Assembly (NCBI RefSeq): GCF_011365745.1
Contig: NZ_JAAOBY010000001.1
Coordinates: 186,001-250,000 of the forward strand
Direction: 5' to 3'
Source of the DNA: Flavobacterium turcicum
Lineage (GTDB): Bacteria; Bacteroidota; Bacteroidia; Flavobacteriales; Flavobacteriaceae
Length of the DNA: 64,000 nucleotides
The first letter of the stretch is position 1; every line of letters starts with the position of its first letter. The translations under genes were made by a program, and so were the position numbers. The notes below the pieces were generated by a model, which saw only the letters and a list, made by a program, of their open reading frames with translations, was not told the DNA's origin and did not search any database. Positions 18,634-27,478 of the stretch are shown here, piece after piece.

Positions 18634-18775
18634 TGTTTTTTGATTTTAATCTTAGTCAGTTAGTAGCAAATTGATTTTTATTTTATTCACGTAAATTTTT
18701 TCCACAAAGTTTTCAAAATAAACTTCTACAAGCAATTAATCTATTATTGAAAAAACAAGTATCAAAAAAATTTAC

Positions 18776-18813
18776 AAAAAAACCCAAACAGCAATTGTAG
18801 TTGCTATTTGGGT
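18776..18813 (-). terminator. intrinsic terminator of tatA
   Basis: On the minus strand ACCCAAATAGCAA pairs with TTGCTGTTTGGGT (one mismatch) around a 6-nt loop, followed by a T-run. Confidence 0.85.
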
Positions 18814-18836
18814 CTTTCTATTGTTGTTATAAAGAA

Positions 18837-19016
18837 TTATTCTTTTGTAGAAGCTTCTTCTTTTTTATTGGCTGGTTCACCGTCTTTTGCTGCGTTCTTG
18901 AATTCTTTGATTCCGCTTCCTAAACCTTTCATCAATTCTGGAATTTTTTTACCTCCAAAAAGTAATAAAACGACAGCTAATATTATAAGGATTTCTGTAA
19001 CACCTAATCTTCCCAT
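18837..19016 (-). CDS. tatA: Sec-independent twin-arginine translocase subunit TatA/E
   Basis: 59 residues from the chosen start. One N-terminal membrane helix ([16 protein letters not shown]) leads directly into the [20 protein letters not shown] hinge and amphipathic helix that define TatA. An acidic/lysine-rich tail follows. The frame stays open 16 codons further upstream, but those residues are absent from the family, and a TACCTTTG promoter element at 19063-19070 would lie almost at that longer start. The ATG at 19016 is therefore used. No tatC is adjacent. Confidence 0.93.
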   Translation of the reverse strand: MGRLGVTEILIILAVVLLLFGGKKIPELMKGLGSGIKEFKNAAKDGEPANKKEEASTKE

Positions 19017-19062
19017 GATAGTATAATTTATGCCGAAGCAAATTTGTAAATAACCTAATAGC

Positions 19063-19070
19063 AAAGGTAT
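19063..19070 (-). promoter_or_regulatory. -7 promoter element of tatA
   Basis: Minus strand TACCTTTG fits TAnnTTTG. A TTTG lies 16 nt further upstream, close to the expected -33 spacing. This position supports the short tatA start. Confidence 0.6.
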
Positions 19071-19202
19071 ATAGAATTACTGAATACAAATTCATTTTAC
19101 AGCATTAATTTAATGGGCGAAGCGTTAAAAATTTATTAACGTCACTGCACCAATTGCTTTTTGTATTGCTGTAAAGGCAGTAAATGCAAGCACAATAATT
19201 GT

Positions 19203-19210
19203 TATATTTG
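19203..19210 (+). promoter_or_regulatory. -7 promoter element
   Basis: TATATTTG fits TAnnTTTG and ends 11 nt before the ATG at 19222, implying a very short leader. Confidence 0.5.
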
Positions 19211-19221
19211 TTCAATAATCA

Positions 19222-19740
19222 ATGAATATGTCCAAAAAAAGACAAAAGCGAAAAGTCATAAAAGAAAATTTATTCAACAAAAGACGTCTCGTAATTCTAA
19301 ACGAAGATACTTTTGAAGAGACCTTTTCATTAAAACTCACCTTAATGAATGTTTTTGTTGTAGCTAGTGTGGGTGCTATCTTAATCATTTTTGTAACTAC
19401 ATTTATCATTGCATTCACGCCTTTACGAGAGTTCATTCCGGGCTATTCATCATCGCAATTGAAAAAAGAGGCTACTGAATTGGCTCTCAAATCAGATTCG
19501 CTTTCTAAAGCCATAAAACAGAATGATTTGTATTTAAAAGCCATCAAGAAAGTTTTAACGGGTGAGTTAGAATATGCTAAATTCAACAAAGATTCTATTT
19601 TAGAAACTTCTGAAGTAACAGCAGAAAAATTAGATTTAGCTCCATCAGAAGCAGAATTGGAGTTGCGCAAACAAGTGGCTATCGAGGAGCAAAAAGCAGC
19701 ATCAAATACGGCTGCGGCCAAAAGAAAAAGTTCGAAATAA
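19222..19740 (+). CDS. membrane protein related to the N-terminus of Bacteroidetes M23 peptidases, peptidase domain absent
   Basis: 172 residues. A basic N-terminus and the segment FNKRRLVILNEDTFEETFS precede one membrane helix (about 45-68). Then come TPLREFIPGYSSS and a coiled-coil-like stretch with KAIKKVLTGEL. That order is what I recall from the N-terminal half of Bacteroidetes LytM/M23 metallopeptidases, but here the chain ends in a low-complexity Ala/Lys/Ser tail with no HxxxD or HxH metal motif. It may be a non-catalytic envelope protein or a shortened relative. A second ATG lies at 19228. It precedes the GH3 gene by 34 nt. Confidence 0.65.
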   Translation: MNMSKKRQKRKVIKENLFNKRRLVILNEDTFEETFSLKLTLMNVFVVASVGAILIIFVTTFIIAFTPLREFIPGYSSSQLKKEATELALKSDSLSKAIKQNDLYLKAIKKVLTGELEYAKFNKDSILETSEVTAEKLDLAPSEAELELRKQVAIEEQKAASNTAAAKRKSSK

Positions 19741-19774
19741 ATCGTATTTTACATTTCAAAAGTATCTCATCAGG

Positions 19775-21262
19775 ATGTCATTAAAATCAATTATAGCAAA
19801 GATTTTTGCCAAAAATATTTATCAAAAAACCCAAGTTTGGGCTACAAATCCAGTGGTAGCTCAACAAAAGGTACTGCAGCAATTAATCACTCAAGCACAA
19901 CATACGGCTTTTGGCAAGGACCACCATTTTAATAAAATTACAACTGCGGCCGACTTTGCTAAGTACGTTCCCGTGCGCGATTACGAAGCGCTGAAACCTT
20001 ATGTTGACCGAGTGGTACAAGGTGAAGCCAATATTCTGTGGAAAGGGAAACCGTTGTATTTTGCCAAAACTTCAGGAACTACATCTGGAGCAAAGTACAT
20101 TCCGTTGACTAAGGAATCAATGCCGTATCACATTGAGGCCGCCCGCAACGCGATCTTGCATTACATTCACGAAACTGGTAAGGCTGATTTTGTAGATGGT
20201 AAAATGATTTTCTTGCAAGGAAGTCCGATTTTAGAAGAAAAAAACGGAATAAAACTAGGGCGTTTATCCGGAATTGTAGCGCATTTTGTTCCAAAATACC
20301 TTCAAAAAAACAGAATGCCCTCTTGGGAAACCAATTGTATCGAAGATTGGGAAACCAAAGTAAATGCGACTGTCGAAGAAACGTTTCATGAAAATATGGC
20401 TGTGATTTCAGGTATACCTTCTTGGGTGCAAATGTATTTTGAAAAACTGCATCAAAAAGGAGGGAAGCCTGTGGGCGAAATTTTCAAAAACTTTAATTTG
20501 TTCATTTACGGCGGTGTAAATTACGAACCATATCGGGCTAAATTCGAGAATTTAATAGGAAGAAAAGTAGACAGCATTGAATTGTTTCCCGCTTCGGAAG
20601 GATTTTTTGCTTATCAAGATTCTCAAAAGGAAAAAGGAATGTTACTACTGCTAAACTCCGGAATTTTTTATGAGTTTATCAAAAGTGACGAATTTTATAC
20701 CGAAAATCCAAGACGTTACACAATAGGTGAAGTAGAATTGAATGTCAATTATGTTTTGATAATTTCTACCAATGCAGGACTTTGGGGATACAATATTGGC
20801 GATACCGTTCAGTTCACGTGTTTAAAACCGTACCGTATTATTGTATCGGGCAGAATCAAACATTACATATCGGCTTTTGGAGAACATGTTATCGGCAAAG
20901 AGGTAGAAAGTGCTTTGCAAGAAGCCATTATCGGAACATCCATCAGAATTAATGAGTTTACAGTAGCACCACAAATTACGCCGGCCAAAGGATTGCCGTA
21001 TCACGAATGGTTCATAGAGTTTGAGAACGAACCACAGGATAGCGCAGCTTTTGCGGAAGCGCTTGACAATGCCATGCGCAAACAAAATGTTTATTATGAC
21101 GATTTGATAGTGGGTAAGGTATTGCAAAAAGTGGTGGTTACCAAAGTAGTTAAAAACGGTTTTCAAGATTATATGAAATCGATTGGTAAATTAGGTGGCC
21201 AAAATAAAGTGCCGCGCTTATCTAATGACAGAAAAATAGCAGATTTGTTAAAGACCCAATAA
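19775..21262 (+). CDS. GH3-family adenylate-forming enzyme
   Basis: 495 residues of the GH3 (auxin-responsive promoter) superfamily, whose plant members join amino acids to acyl acids through an acyl-adenylate. The ATP/AMP motifs are visible as YFAKTSGTTSGAKYIPL (about residues 93-110), ELFPASEGFFAYQD in mid-protein, and NIGDTVQFT, followed by the interdomain SGRIKHYISAFGEHV. Bacterial GH3 proteins are mostly uncharacterised, so no substrate is proposed. It lies between the M23-like N-terminal protein and the DUF6909-type gene. Confidence 0.9.
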   Translation: MSLKSIIAKIFAKNIYQKTQVWATNPVVAQQKVLQQLITQAQHTAFGKDHHFNKITTAADFAKYVPVRDYEALKPYVDRVVQGEANILWKGKPLYFAKTSGTTSGAKYIPLTKESMPYHIEAARNAILHYIHETGKADFVDGKMIFLQGSPILEEKNGIKLGRLSGIVAHFVPKYLQKNRMPSWETNCIEDWETKVNATVEETFHENMAVISGIPSWVQMYFEKLHQKGGKPVGEIFKNFNLFIYGGVNYEPYRAKFENLIGRKVDSIELFPASEGFFAYQDSQKEKGMLLLLNSGIFYEFIKSDEFYTENPRRYTIGEVELNVNYVLIISTNAGLWGYNIGDTVQFTCLKPYRIIVSGRIKHYISAFGEHVIGKEVESALQEAIIGTSIRINEFTVAPQITPAKGLPYHEWFIEFENEPQDSAAFAEALDNAMRKQNVYYDDLIVGKVLQKVVVTKVVKNGFQDYMKSIGKLGGQNKVPRLSNDRKIADLLKTQ

Positions 21263-21276
21263 ATGTCATACATTTG
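21244..21276 (+). promoter_or_regulatory. full Bacteroidetes-type promoter of the DUF6909-type gene
   Basis: TTTG at 21244-21247, a 21-nt spacer and TACATTTG at 21269-21276 match the TTG-N17-23-TAnnTTTG consensus. The -33 part lies inside the 3' end of the GH3 gene. Confidence 0.7.
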
Positions 21277-21298
21277 CAGGTTAAAAAATAAGTAGAAA

Positions 21299-22978
21299 AT
21301 GAAAGAAACAAAAAATATATCGCGCTCTAGAGCACAAGAATCATCGGCAGCCATTGAAAAAATGTACATCACAATGCGCCACCTTTTTAATAGAGGATTT
21401 TACAAACCAATGGGAGTATCAGGTGATACGCTTCGTGAAGCATTATTAGCATTACGACCAGAGATTTACGGGAATATTGCCGAAGAAAAAGTAGAATTAA
21501 ACGGACTTTTGTACGTAATTGAGCGTTTGCCAGTAGGAATTGAAGAATGTCGTTTTATTAATCTTACTTCGGATGAAGGTTACTCAAAATCGCATTTTCA
21601 AGCGATTGTTCCTCCAAAAAGACGTCGTAATTGCTATCGAATTGATGAGGAGCAAATGAATGTGGAAATTACAAGAGGAAGATCTGATATTTATGATATT
21701 TTAACGCACTTGACTTTTGTTTTTATCGAATCACACAAAATCAGAAACCGTGTTTTATTAGATGATGCCGGCGAGGTTTCTCGTGATTGGATCAAGCTTG
21801 AGCAGGCCGTTTCATCAAAGAAAAAGCTAACTCAAATAGAGAAAGAAAAAGCCATTTCGCATGCAGCTAACATTTTAGGTAGAACTTTTGCTGAGGTTTT
21901 GGATATTTATGATGCCTTTGGTTCGGCAGCTGCTCCAGACCGTTTTTTACACGTGATTTTTTGGTTGGGTAAACTAGCCATTGAAGAAATTGTAGAGGAT
22001 AATAAAAGAACGATTACTTTCAGCCCAATTTTAAGAGAACGTTTAGGACACCACATTCACGGTGAAATTTGGGCAACCAATATCAAAGAAGTTTTAAAAG
22101 CCAATCAGCTTTTAGACCGACCAATTCACGTAATTAGTGCCAACATGCATAGTGTGATGAATTCGATTTTTGCTACCGAAGTATTGAAAACGAAGTTCAA
22201 AGACAAATCGGATTTCTTTATTTATGAAGAGTTAAGTAGATCCGGAGCTGATGAGGTGCGTAATCAAGTGACAGCTGTTGCCTTGAAGCAAGGAATGATC
22301 TCTTTGCCAGACACATCAGGAACTAATATTGACGTACAAATTTTTGATACAGCTAAAATCAACTGGGCTAAAACATCGTTTCCTACTGCGCAAGTAGACA
22401 CTGAAAAACCAGTACTAATTGTTATGGATTATGCATTTGGGGAACAAGCTTATGAAACTATTGATGAGTTATTGAAACCATTTAAGAAAGATACTTTACT
22501 TAATGTAAAATCGGTTTCAATTATGGGTAAAGCAGGAATCCTTGAAGGTGGAAAAGGAGATATCATGATTCCTAATGCACACATTAACGAAGGAACTGCT
22601 GACAATTATTTCTTTGAAAACGAATTAACTGCCGACATGTTTGAAGGAAATGACATTGCGGTTTTTGCAGGTCCAATGGTAACTGTTTTGGGAACTTCAT
22701 TACAAAACAGAGATTTATTAAAGTTTTTCCACGATTCTACTTGGGGAATTATTGGTCTTGAAATGGAAGGTTCGTACTATCAAAAAGCCATTCAATCGGC
22801 CTCAAAAATCAGACGAAGTGTACCTAGCGACATCAAAGTACGTTATGCTTATTATGCTTCAGATAATCCTTTAGAAACAGGAAGTACTTTGGCTTCAGGT
22901 GGTTTAGGAACAACTGGTGTAAAACCTACGTATTTGATTACCATTAAAATATTGGAACAAATTTTCAACTTAAAATAA
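21299..22978 (+). CDS. DUF6909-type conserved protein with a nucleoside-phosphorylase-like C-terminal half
   Basis: 559 residues, no signal peptide or membrane helix. I recognise it as a conserved Flavobacteriia protein (DUF6909 from memory). The N-terminal half has a Lys/Arg-rich VPPKRRRNCYRID segment and many charged helices. The C-terminal half contains GKAGILEGGKGDIMIPN, then FAGPMVTVLGTSLQ and GLEMEG (486-491), followed by YYASDNPLETG. Those motifs resemble the purine-nucleoside phosphorylase fold (GD-V-P, then EMEG binding ribose), so a nucleoside-related activity is possible but not shown. It has its own promoter and is followed after 7 nt by the polysaccharide locus. Confidence 0.75.
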   Translation: MKETKNISRSRAQESSAAIEKMYITMRHLFNRGFYKPMGVSGDTLREALLALRPEIYGNIAEEKVELNGLLYVIERLPVGIEECRFINLTSDEGYSKSHFQAIVPPKRRRNCYRIDEEQMNVEITRGRSDIYDILTHLTFVFIESHKIRNRVLLDDAGEVSRDWIKLEQAVSSKKKLTQIEKEKAISHAANILGRTFAEVLDIYDAFGSAAAPDRFLHVIFWLGKLAIEEIVEDNKRTITFSPILRERLGHHIHGEIWATNIKEVLKANQLLDRPIHVISANMHSVMNSIFATEVLKTKFKDKSDFFIYEELSRSGADEVRNQVTAVALKQGMISLPDTSGTNIDVQIFDTAKINWAKTSFPTAQVDTEKPVLIVMDYAFGEQAYETIDELLKPFKKDTLLNVKSVSIMGKAGILEGGKGDIMIPNAHINEGTADNYFFENELTADMFEGNDIAVFAGPMVTVLGTSLQNRDLLKFFHDSTWGIIGLEMEGSYYQKAIQSASKIRRSVPSDIKVRYAYYASDNPLETGSTLASGGLGTTGVKPTYLITIKILEQIFNLK

Positions 22979-22985
22979 CAATCCT

Positions 22986-23960
22986 ATGAGCGAAAATAAG
23001 CCGCTTAATTCGAGTGATCAAGAAGTTGATTTGTCTCAAATATTTTCAAAAATGGGTCTTTTTGTAGATCGTGTTTTTTTGCGACTATTTGAAGGTTTTT
23101 TGTTCCTGAAACGAAATGTTTTGGTATTGATCGTTTTGTTTGTTTTGGGAGCAGGACTTGGTTTGTTTTTAGATAAATCCAGAACAGCTTATGATCATGA
23201 AATCATTGTGATGCCAAATTTTGGATCGACGGATTATTTGTATGGCAAAGTGGCTTTGCTAAATTCTAAAATCAAAGAAAACGACAGCTTGTTTTTGCAA
23301 AAATTAGGGTTTGACACGAGGTTGAAATTACGAAATATAGAGATAACTCCAGTTATTGACGTCTATAAATTTGTAGGTAATGATGAGCAACGTTTAGAGT
23401 TAGTAAAACTCATGGCCGATGAAGGCGGCGCGGCAAAGTCAATTGAAAACGAATTAACGAGCAAGAATTATCCGTTTCATCAATTGTCTATTTCTACAGT
23501 TAAAAAAGTAGGTCAAGATGATTTTGTGAAACCTTTGCAGGCGTATTTGAATGATTCAAAATATTTCTTGGAAATCAAAAAAGAAAGTTTGAAAAACCTT
23601 GAAATGACCCGTAAAGAGAATGATTCGATAATCAAACAAATAAACACCTTAGTCAACAATTTTAGCAAAAATCCGAAAGGACCAGGCAGTAGCTTAGTAT
23701 ATTACAACGAAAATACGCAGCTAAACGACTTGATTAAAAATAAAGAGTTACTAATCAAGCAGCAAGGTAATAATCGTTTGGATAAAATCAACTTTGATAG
23801 TGTTATCAAAGAAATTAGTTTAGTGACCAACATAAAGAATGTAAAATCTATCAATGGCAAACTTAAATTTTTAGCTCCATTATTGTTTGTGGGACTGTTC
23901 ATATTTGGTAGCCTATTCGTTAGTTTTTATCAAAAACTAAAAGTTAAATACAATAAATAA
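22986..23960 (+). CDS. Wzz-like polysaccharide co-polymerase / chain-length determinant family
   Basis: 324 residues with two membrane helices, near residues 44-64 and 290-312, enclosing a roughly 230-residue extracytoplasmic region rich in helices with Lys/Glu/Asn. This topology, the YNK-rich cytoplasmic tail and the place directly upstream of rfbA argue for a Wzz/PCP protein that controls glycan chain length. The sequence itself is too diverged to show a clear Wzz motif, so the call rests on topology and context. It begins 7 nt after the previous stop and ends 5 nt before rfbA. Confidence 0.6.
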   Translation: MSENKPLNSSDQEVDLSQIFSKMGLFVDRVFLRLFEGFLFLKRNVLVLIVLFVLGAGLGLFLDKSRTAYDHEIIVMPNFGSTDYLYGKVALLNSKIKENDSLFLQKLGFDTRLKLRNIEITPVIDVYKFVGNDEQRLELVKLMADEGGAAKSIENELTSKNYPFHQLSISTVKKVGQDDFVKPLQAYLNDSKYFLEIKKESLKNLEMTRKENDSIIKQINTLVNNFSKNPKGPGSSLVYYNENTQLNDLIKNKELLIKQQGNNRLDKINFDSVIKEISLVTNIKNVKSINGKLKFLAPLLFVGLFIFGSLFVSFYQKLKVKYNK

Positions 23961-23965
23961 CTACC

Positions 23966-24823
23966 ATGAAAGGAATAATTCTAGCAGGAGGTTCAGGTAC
24001 GCGCTTGCATCCGTTAACACTAGCAGTGAGTAAACAACTGATGCCTATTTATGACAAGCCAATGATATATTATCCATTGTCATCCTTGATGTGGGCAGGA
24101 ATCAGAGAGATCTTGATCATTTCGACACCACATGATTTGCCTTTGTTTCAACAATTGTTAGGTGATGGGTCTAAATTGGGTTGTCGTTTTGAATATGCCG
24201 TGCAAGAACATCCAAATGGTCTTGCCGAAGCTTTTATTATTGGCAAAGAGTTTATTGGAGGCGATAAAGTAGCCTTGGTACTGGGAGATAATATTTTTTA
24301 CGGAACAGGTTTGTCACAACTTTTGCAAGCCAATAACGATCCTGATGGCGGTATCATTTATGCCTATCATGTAAACGATCCAGAGCGATATGGTGTAGTT
24401 GATTTTGACTCGGAGGGAAATGTACTTTCTATTGAAGAAAAACCATTAGTACCAAAATCTAATTACGCAGTTCCTGGAATTTATTTCTATGATAACGATG
24501 TGGTTGCTATAGCTGCGAATATAAAGCCAAGTCAACGCGGAGAAATTGAAATTACTGATGTCAACAAAGAATATTTGCGCAGAGGCAAATTAAAAGTAAG
24601 TATTCTCGATCGCGGTACTGCATGGTTTGATACAGGAACATTCAATTCGTTAATGCAAGCCTCTCAATTTGTACAAGTAATTGAGGAGCGTCAAGGATTA
24701 AAAATAGGATCAATTGAAGAAGCTGCTTTTAGAATGGGTTACATCTCAGCAGAGCAATTAAAAACGATAGCACAACCTTTACTAAAGAGCGGATACGGTT
24801 CGCATTTATTAGAGATAATTTAA
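23966..24823 (+). CDS. rfbA: glucose-1-phosphate thymidylyltransferase
   Basis: 285 residues, normal RfbA length. It makes dTDP-glucose from dTTP and glucose 1-phosphate, the first step to dTDP-rhamnose. The nucleotide-binding start [13 protein letters not shown], with the conserved Lys of [13 protein letters not shown], and the metal-site LGDNIFYG are intact. The GTAWFDTGT segment lies near the C-terminus. It is followed by rfbC (6 nt) and rfbD. rfbB, the 4,6-dehydratase, is not in the window. Confidence 0.96.
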   Translation: MKGIILAGGSGTRLHPLTLAVSKQLMPIYDKPMIYYPLSSLMWAGIREILIISTPHDLPLFQQLLGDGSKLGCRFEYAVQEHPNGLAEAFIIGKEFIGGDKVALVLGDNIFYGTGLSQLLQANNDPDGGIIYAYHVNDPERYGVVDFDSEGNVLSIEEKPLVPKSNYAVPGIYFYDNDVVAIAANIKPSQRGEIEITDVNKEYLRRGKLKVSILDRGTAWFDTGTFNSLMQASQFVQVIEERQGLKIGSIEEAAFRMGYISAEQLKTIAQPLLKSGYGSHLLEII

Positions 24824-24829
24824 TAATTT

Positions 24830-25381
24830 ATGATATTTAATACAACCAAACTAGAAGGCTGTTGCATCATTGAACCCAAAGTAATTCAAGATGAAAGAGG
24901 CTACTTTATGGAAAGTTTCAATGCCAAAACGTTTCAAGACGGTGTGCAAAAGGAAGTTCATTTTGTACAAGACAATCAATCATTTTCTACTAAAGGAGTG
25001 CTTAGGGGATTACATTATCAAACTGGAGCGCATGCGCAGGCTAAATTGGTTCGTGTTTTAAGTGGCGAGGTACTTGATGTAGCAGTCGATTTGCGTCCCG
25101 AATCTGCGACATTTGGCGAGCATGTTTCGGTTGTACTATCTGCTGAAAATCAAAGGCAGTTTTTTGTGCCAAGAGGTTTTGCACATGGTTTTGTTGTCCT
25201 AAGCGAAACGGCAACCTTTTTCTACAAATGTGATAATTTTTATAATAAAGAGTCGGAAGGTGGATTAAAATACAACGATCCTGCTTTGCAAATAGATTGG
25301 AAATTTTCGGAAGAAGATTTATTGATTTCCGATAAAGATCAAATTTTACCTAACCTAGATCAAGCCAAATGCGTTTGGTAG
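24830..25381 (+). CDS. rfbC: dTDP-4-dehydrorhamnose 3,5-epimerase
   Basis: 183 residues of the RmlC cupin family. Characteristic segments are DERGYFMESFN, the active-site VLRGLHYQ (His) and the FVPRGFAHGFVVLSE loop, plus the C-terminal LQIDWKF. It converts dTDP-4-keto-6-deoxyglucose to the L-rhamno form. It overlaps the start of rfbD by 13 nt, so translation of the pair is probably coupled. Confidence 0.95.
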   Translation: MIFNTTKLEGCCIIEPKVIQDERGYFMESFNAKTFQDGVQKEVHFVQDNQSFSTKGVLRGLHYQTGAHAQAKLVRVLSGEVLDVAVDLRPESATFGEHVSVVLSAENQRQFFVPRGFAHGFVVLSETATFFYKCDNFYNKESEGGLKYNDPALQIDWKFSEEDLLISDKDQILPNLDQAKCVW

Positions 25382-26232
25382 TGCTTGTGACCGGTGCCAA
25401 CGGTCAGTTAGGCCAAGCCTTGCAGCATATTGCCTCAGGATACGCTGAAATAGATTTTGTTTTTTGTGATTCAAAAACGCTAGATATTACCGATAAAGCA
25501 GCCATTCAAAGTCAGTTTGAAAAATACAAACCTGATTTTTGTATCAATGCAGCAGCTTATACTGCGGTTGACAAAGCAGAGCAAGAACCTGAAAAAGCAA
25601 TTTTAATTAACACAACCGCCGCACAATATTTAGCCGAGGTTTGTGATGAATTTAAAACGCAATTGTTGCACGTATCCACTGATTTTGTTTTTGATGGACT
25701 TGCGGAAGAACCCTATGTGGAAACCGATTTGCCTAATCCGCAAAATGTGTATGGGCAAACAAAATTGGACGGTGAGAAAGCTATTCAAGCGGTTTTTGGT
25801 GCTTATTTCATCGTTAGAACGTCATGGGTTTATTCACAATTTGCAGGTAATTTTATGAAAACCATGTTGCGTCTAGGAGCTGAACGAGATTCTCTATCAG
25901 TTGTTGACGATCAAATAGGCACGCCAACACATGCAGTTGATTTGGCTCATGCATTAGTACAAATTATTCTTTTTGCATCAAAAAATCCTGATCACCAAGC
26001 GCATGGATTGTATCATTACAGCAATGAAGGCTCCTGTAGTTGGTTTGAATTTGCTAAGAAAATTTTTGAGGTAAATAATGTTAATATTGATTTGAAACCA
26101 ATTCCGAGTAGCAGTTATCCAACACCTGCACAACGACCAAAGTACAGTGTTTTAGATAAAAGTAAAATTAAAACTGTTTTTGGCATCTCGATTAAATCTT
26201 GGGAGGATAGCTTGAGAAACACCGAGCTATAG
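25369..26232 (+). CDS. rfbD: dTDP-4-dehydrorhamnose reductase
   Basis: 287 residues of the SDR-type RmlD family; it reduces the 4-keto group to give dTDP-L-rhamnose using NAD(P)H. The Rossmann motif is VTGANGQLGQ near the N-terminus. The catalytic triad region has HVSTDFVFDG and YGQTKLDGE (Tyr and Lys of YxxxK). The C-terminal RPKYSVLDKSK is family-typical. The start at 25369 is inside the end of rfbC. The start is uncertain by a few codons. Confidence 0.95.
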   Translation: MRLVVLVTGANGQLGQALQHIASGYAEIDFVFCDSKTLDITDKAAIQSQFEKYKPDFCINAAAYTAVDKAEQEPEKAILINTTAAQYLAEVCDEFKTQLLHVSTDFVFDGLAEEPYVETDLPNPQNVYGQTKLDGEKAIQAVFGAYFIVRTSWVYSQFAGNFMKTMLRLGAERDSLSVVDDQIGTPTHAVDLAHALVQIILFASKNPDHQAHGLYHYSNEGSCSWFEFAKKIFEVNNVNIDLKPIPSSSYPTPAQRPKYSVLDKSKIKTVFGISIKSWEDSLRNTEL

Positions 26233-26269
26233 CCATTTTTTTTCCGGATAGGCTTTTTACAATAAACAA

Positions 26270-27478
26270 ATGAAGAATGTTTTAAAAATCAAATTGACTA
26301 ACGTAAAATGCCGGGAAATCGTTTTTCTTTTGGCGGTATTTTTATTGGTTGTTATCCCAAAAGGAGGTTTTAAAATAGCAGGAATTCCTATCACATGGGG
26401 ATATTTGTTTTTAGGTTTTTTATCGGTTTTAAGCTTATTCATTATAGGTTTTAAAAGCCAGTTTAAAGTACCTAACAAAGCCTTTATTGCATACGTAGCA
26501 ACCTTACCCTTCGTAGCTTATTTCACGCTTCATTTGCTTATCAATGGTTATCAAGGCAGTTTAGGAAACCTGATTTCGTTTTATGTAAGTTTTGTTTTTT
26601 TGCCGTTGCTGTTTTATATCTTTTTGAGTTCATTTCTAAAAAAAATAAACACAGCTTACATGGCTAATATCATTAGCCAAGCGGTTTTTATCGTGGCCTT
26701 GTACGGGATTTTTCTGTTCGTGTATAAGCAAGTTGTGGGGCATTTTCTAGAAATTCCATATTTAACTGTCAATGCAGGTGATTTAGGCGAATTAGATTCT
26801 TCCAAATTCAATCAACGAGGTTCGGTTAGTAAACTGATATCAACCTATAACAACGGTAATATTTTTGGGGTTTGTACCTTGATGCTGTTCCCAATATTTT
26901 ATGAGTATACCAAATCAAAAATTAAAATTATCATTGTGGTATTGGCGTTATTACTCACTTTATCGCGTACAGTTTGGATTGGTTTGATTTTTTATTTTCT
27001 GTTTTTGTATCGCAACCAAGTCCTGAAATTACTCAAAGTTTATTTGTTGGGCGGACTTTTGTTGCTGTTTTTGGGTTCAATTATTATGACGCGTTACTTT
27101 CAATACGGTTCTCTTGGAGGTTTTATTTTGGACTCAAATCTAGGCGGACGAATTTTGCAAATCAGAAAATCAAACGAGATCACTTTCTTTGGCAGCACAG
27201 TCTACAATGCTATTGAAGAAATCGTGTATTTATCTATTTTTAAACAGTTTGGCTTGGTAGGATTGGCGTTGTTTTGCCTTTCTTTTTTTACGCCCGTTTA
27301 CCTTTTTTTAAAAACCAAAAACAACAATTTCATTTATTTCATGGGTGTGATCACCTATTTATTTGTGTGTTTAAGTGACGGTTGCATTTTATTAATTCCC
27401 ACCTTAGCTTTCTTTTATTTCATTTGTGTTATGACTTTTATTAGGGACAATGGCTCCCAGCAGCAGGACATCGCATAA
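26270..27478 (+). CDS. Wzy-like O-antigen/polysaccharide polymerase membrane protein
   Basis: 402 residues with about ten hydrophobic helices and a larger loop around residues 165-200, the usual shape of Wzy polymerases and O-antigen ligases. Position after rfbD and near a flippase supports a role in polymerising a lipid-linked glycan in the inner membrane. No sequence-specific motif can be relied on. The last 75 nt overlap tail-to-tail with the minus-strand gene at 27404-28627, which is of the same general class. Strong Phe/Leu/Ile bias is normal for such proteins. Confidence 0.7.
   Translation: MKNVLKIKLTNVKCREIVFLLAVFLLVVIPKGGFKIAGIPITWGYLFLGFLSVLSLFIIGFKSQFKVPNKAFIAYVATLPFVAYFTLHLLINGYQGSLGNLISFYVSFVFLPLLFYIFLSSFLKKINTAYMANIISQAVFIVALYGIFLFVYKQVVGHFLEIPYLTVNAGDLGELDSSKFNQRGSVSKLISTYNNGNIFGVCTLMLFPIFYEYTKSKIKIIIVVLALLLTLSRTVWIGLIFYFLFLYRNQVLKLLKVYLLGGLLLLFLGSIIMTRYFQYGSLGGFILDSNLGGRILQIRKSNEITFFGSTVYNAIEEIVYLSIFKQFGLVGLALFCLSFFTPVYLFLKTKNNNFIYFMGVITYLFVCLSDGCILLIPTLAFFYFICVMTFIRDNGSQQQDIA

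Noticed and set aside
19017-19064. Longer N-terminus of TatA
   Set aside because: The extra 16 residues are not found in TatA and overlap the promoter region; ATG 19016 gives the family N-terminus.
19443-19721. 92-codon antisense open frame inside the M23-like N-terminal gene
   Set aside because: Shadow of the coding strand; Ser/Ala/Asn-rich complement with no start signal.
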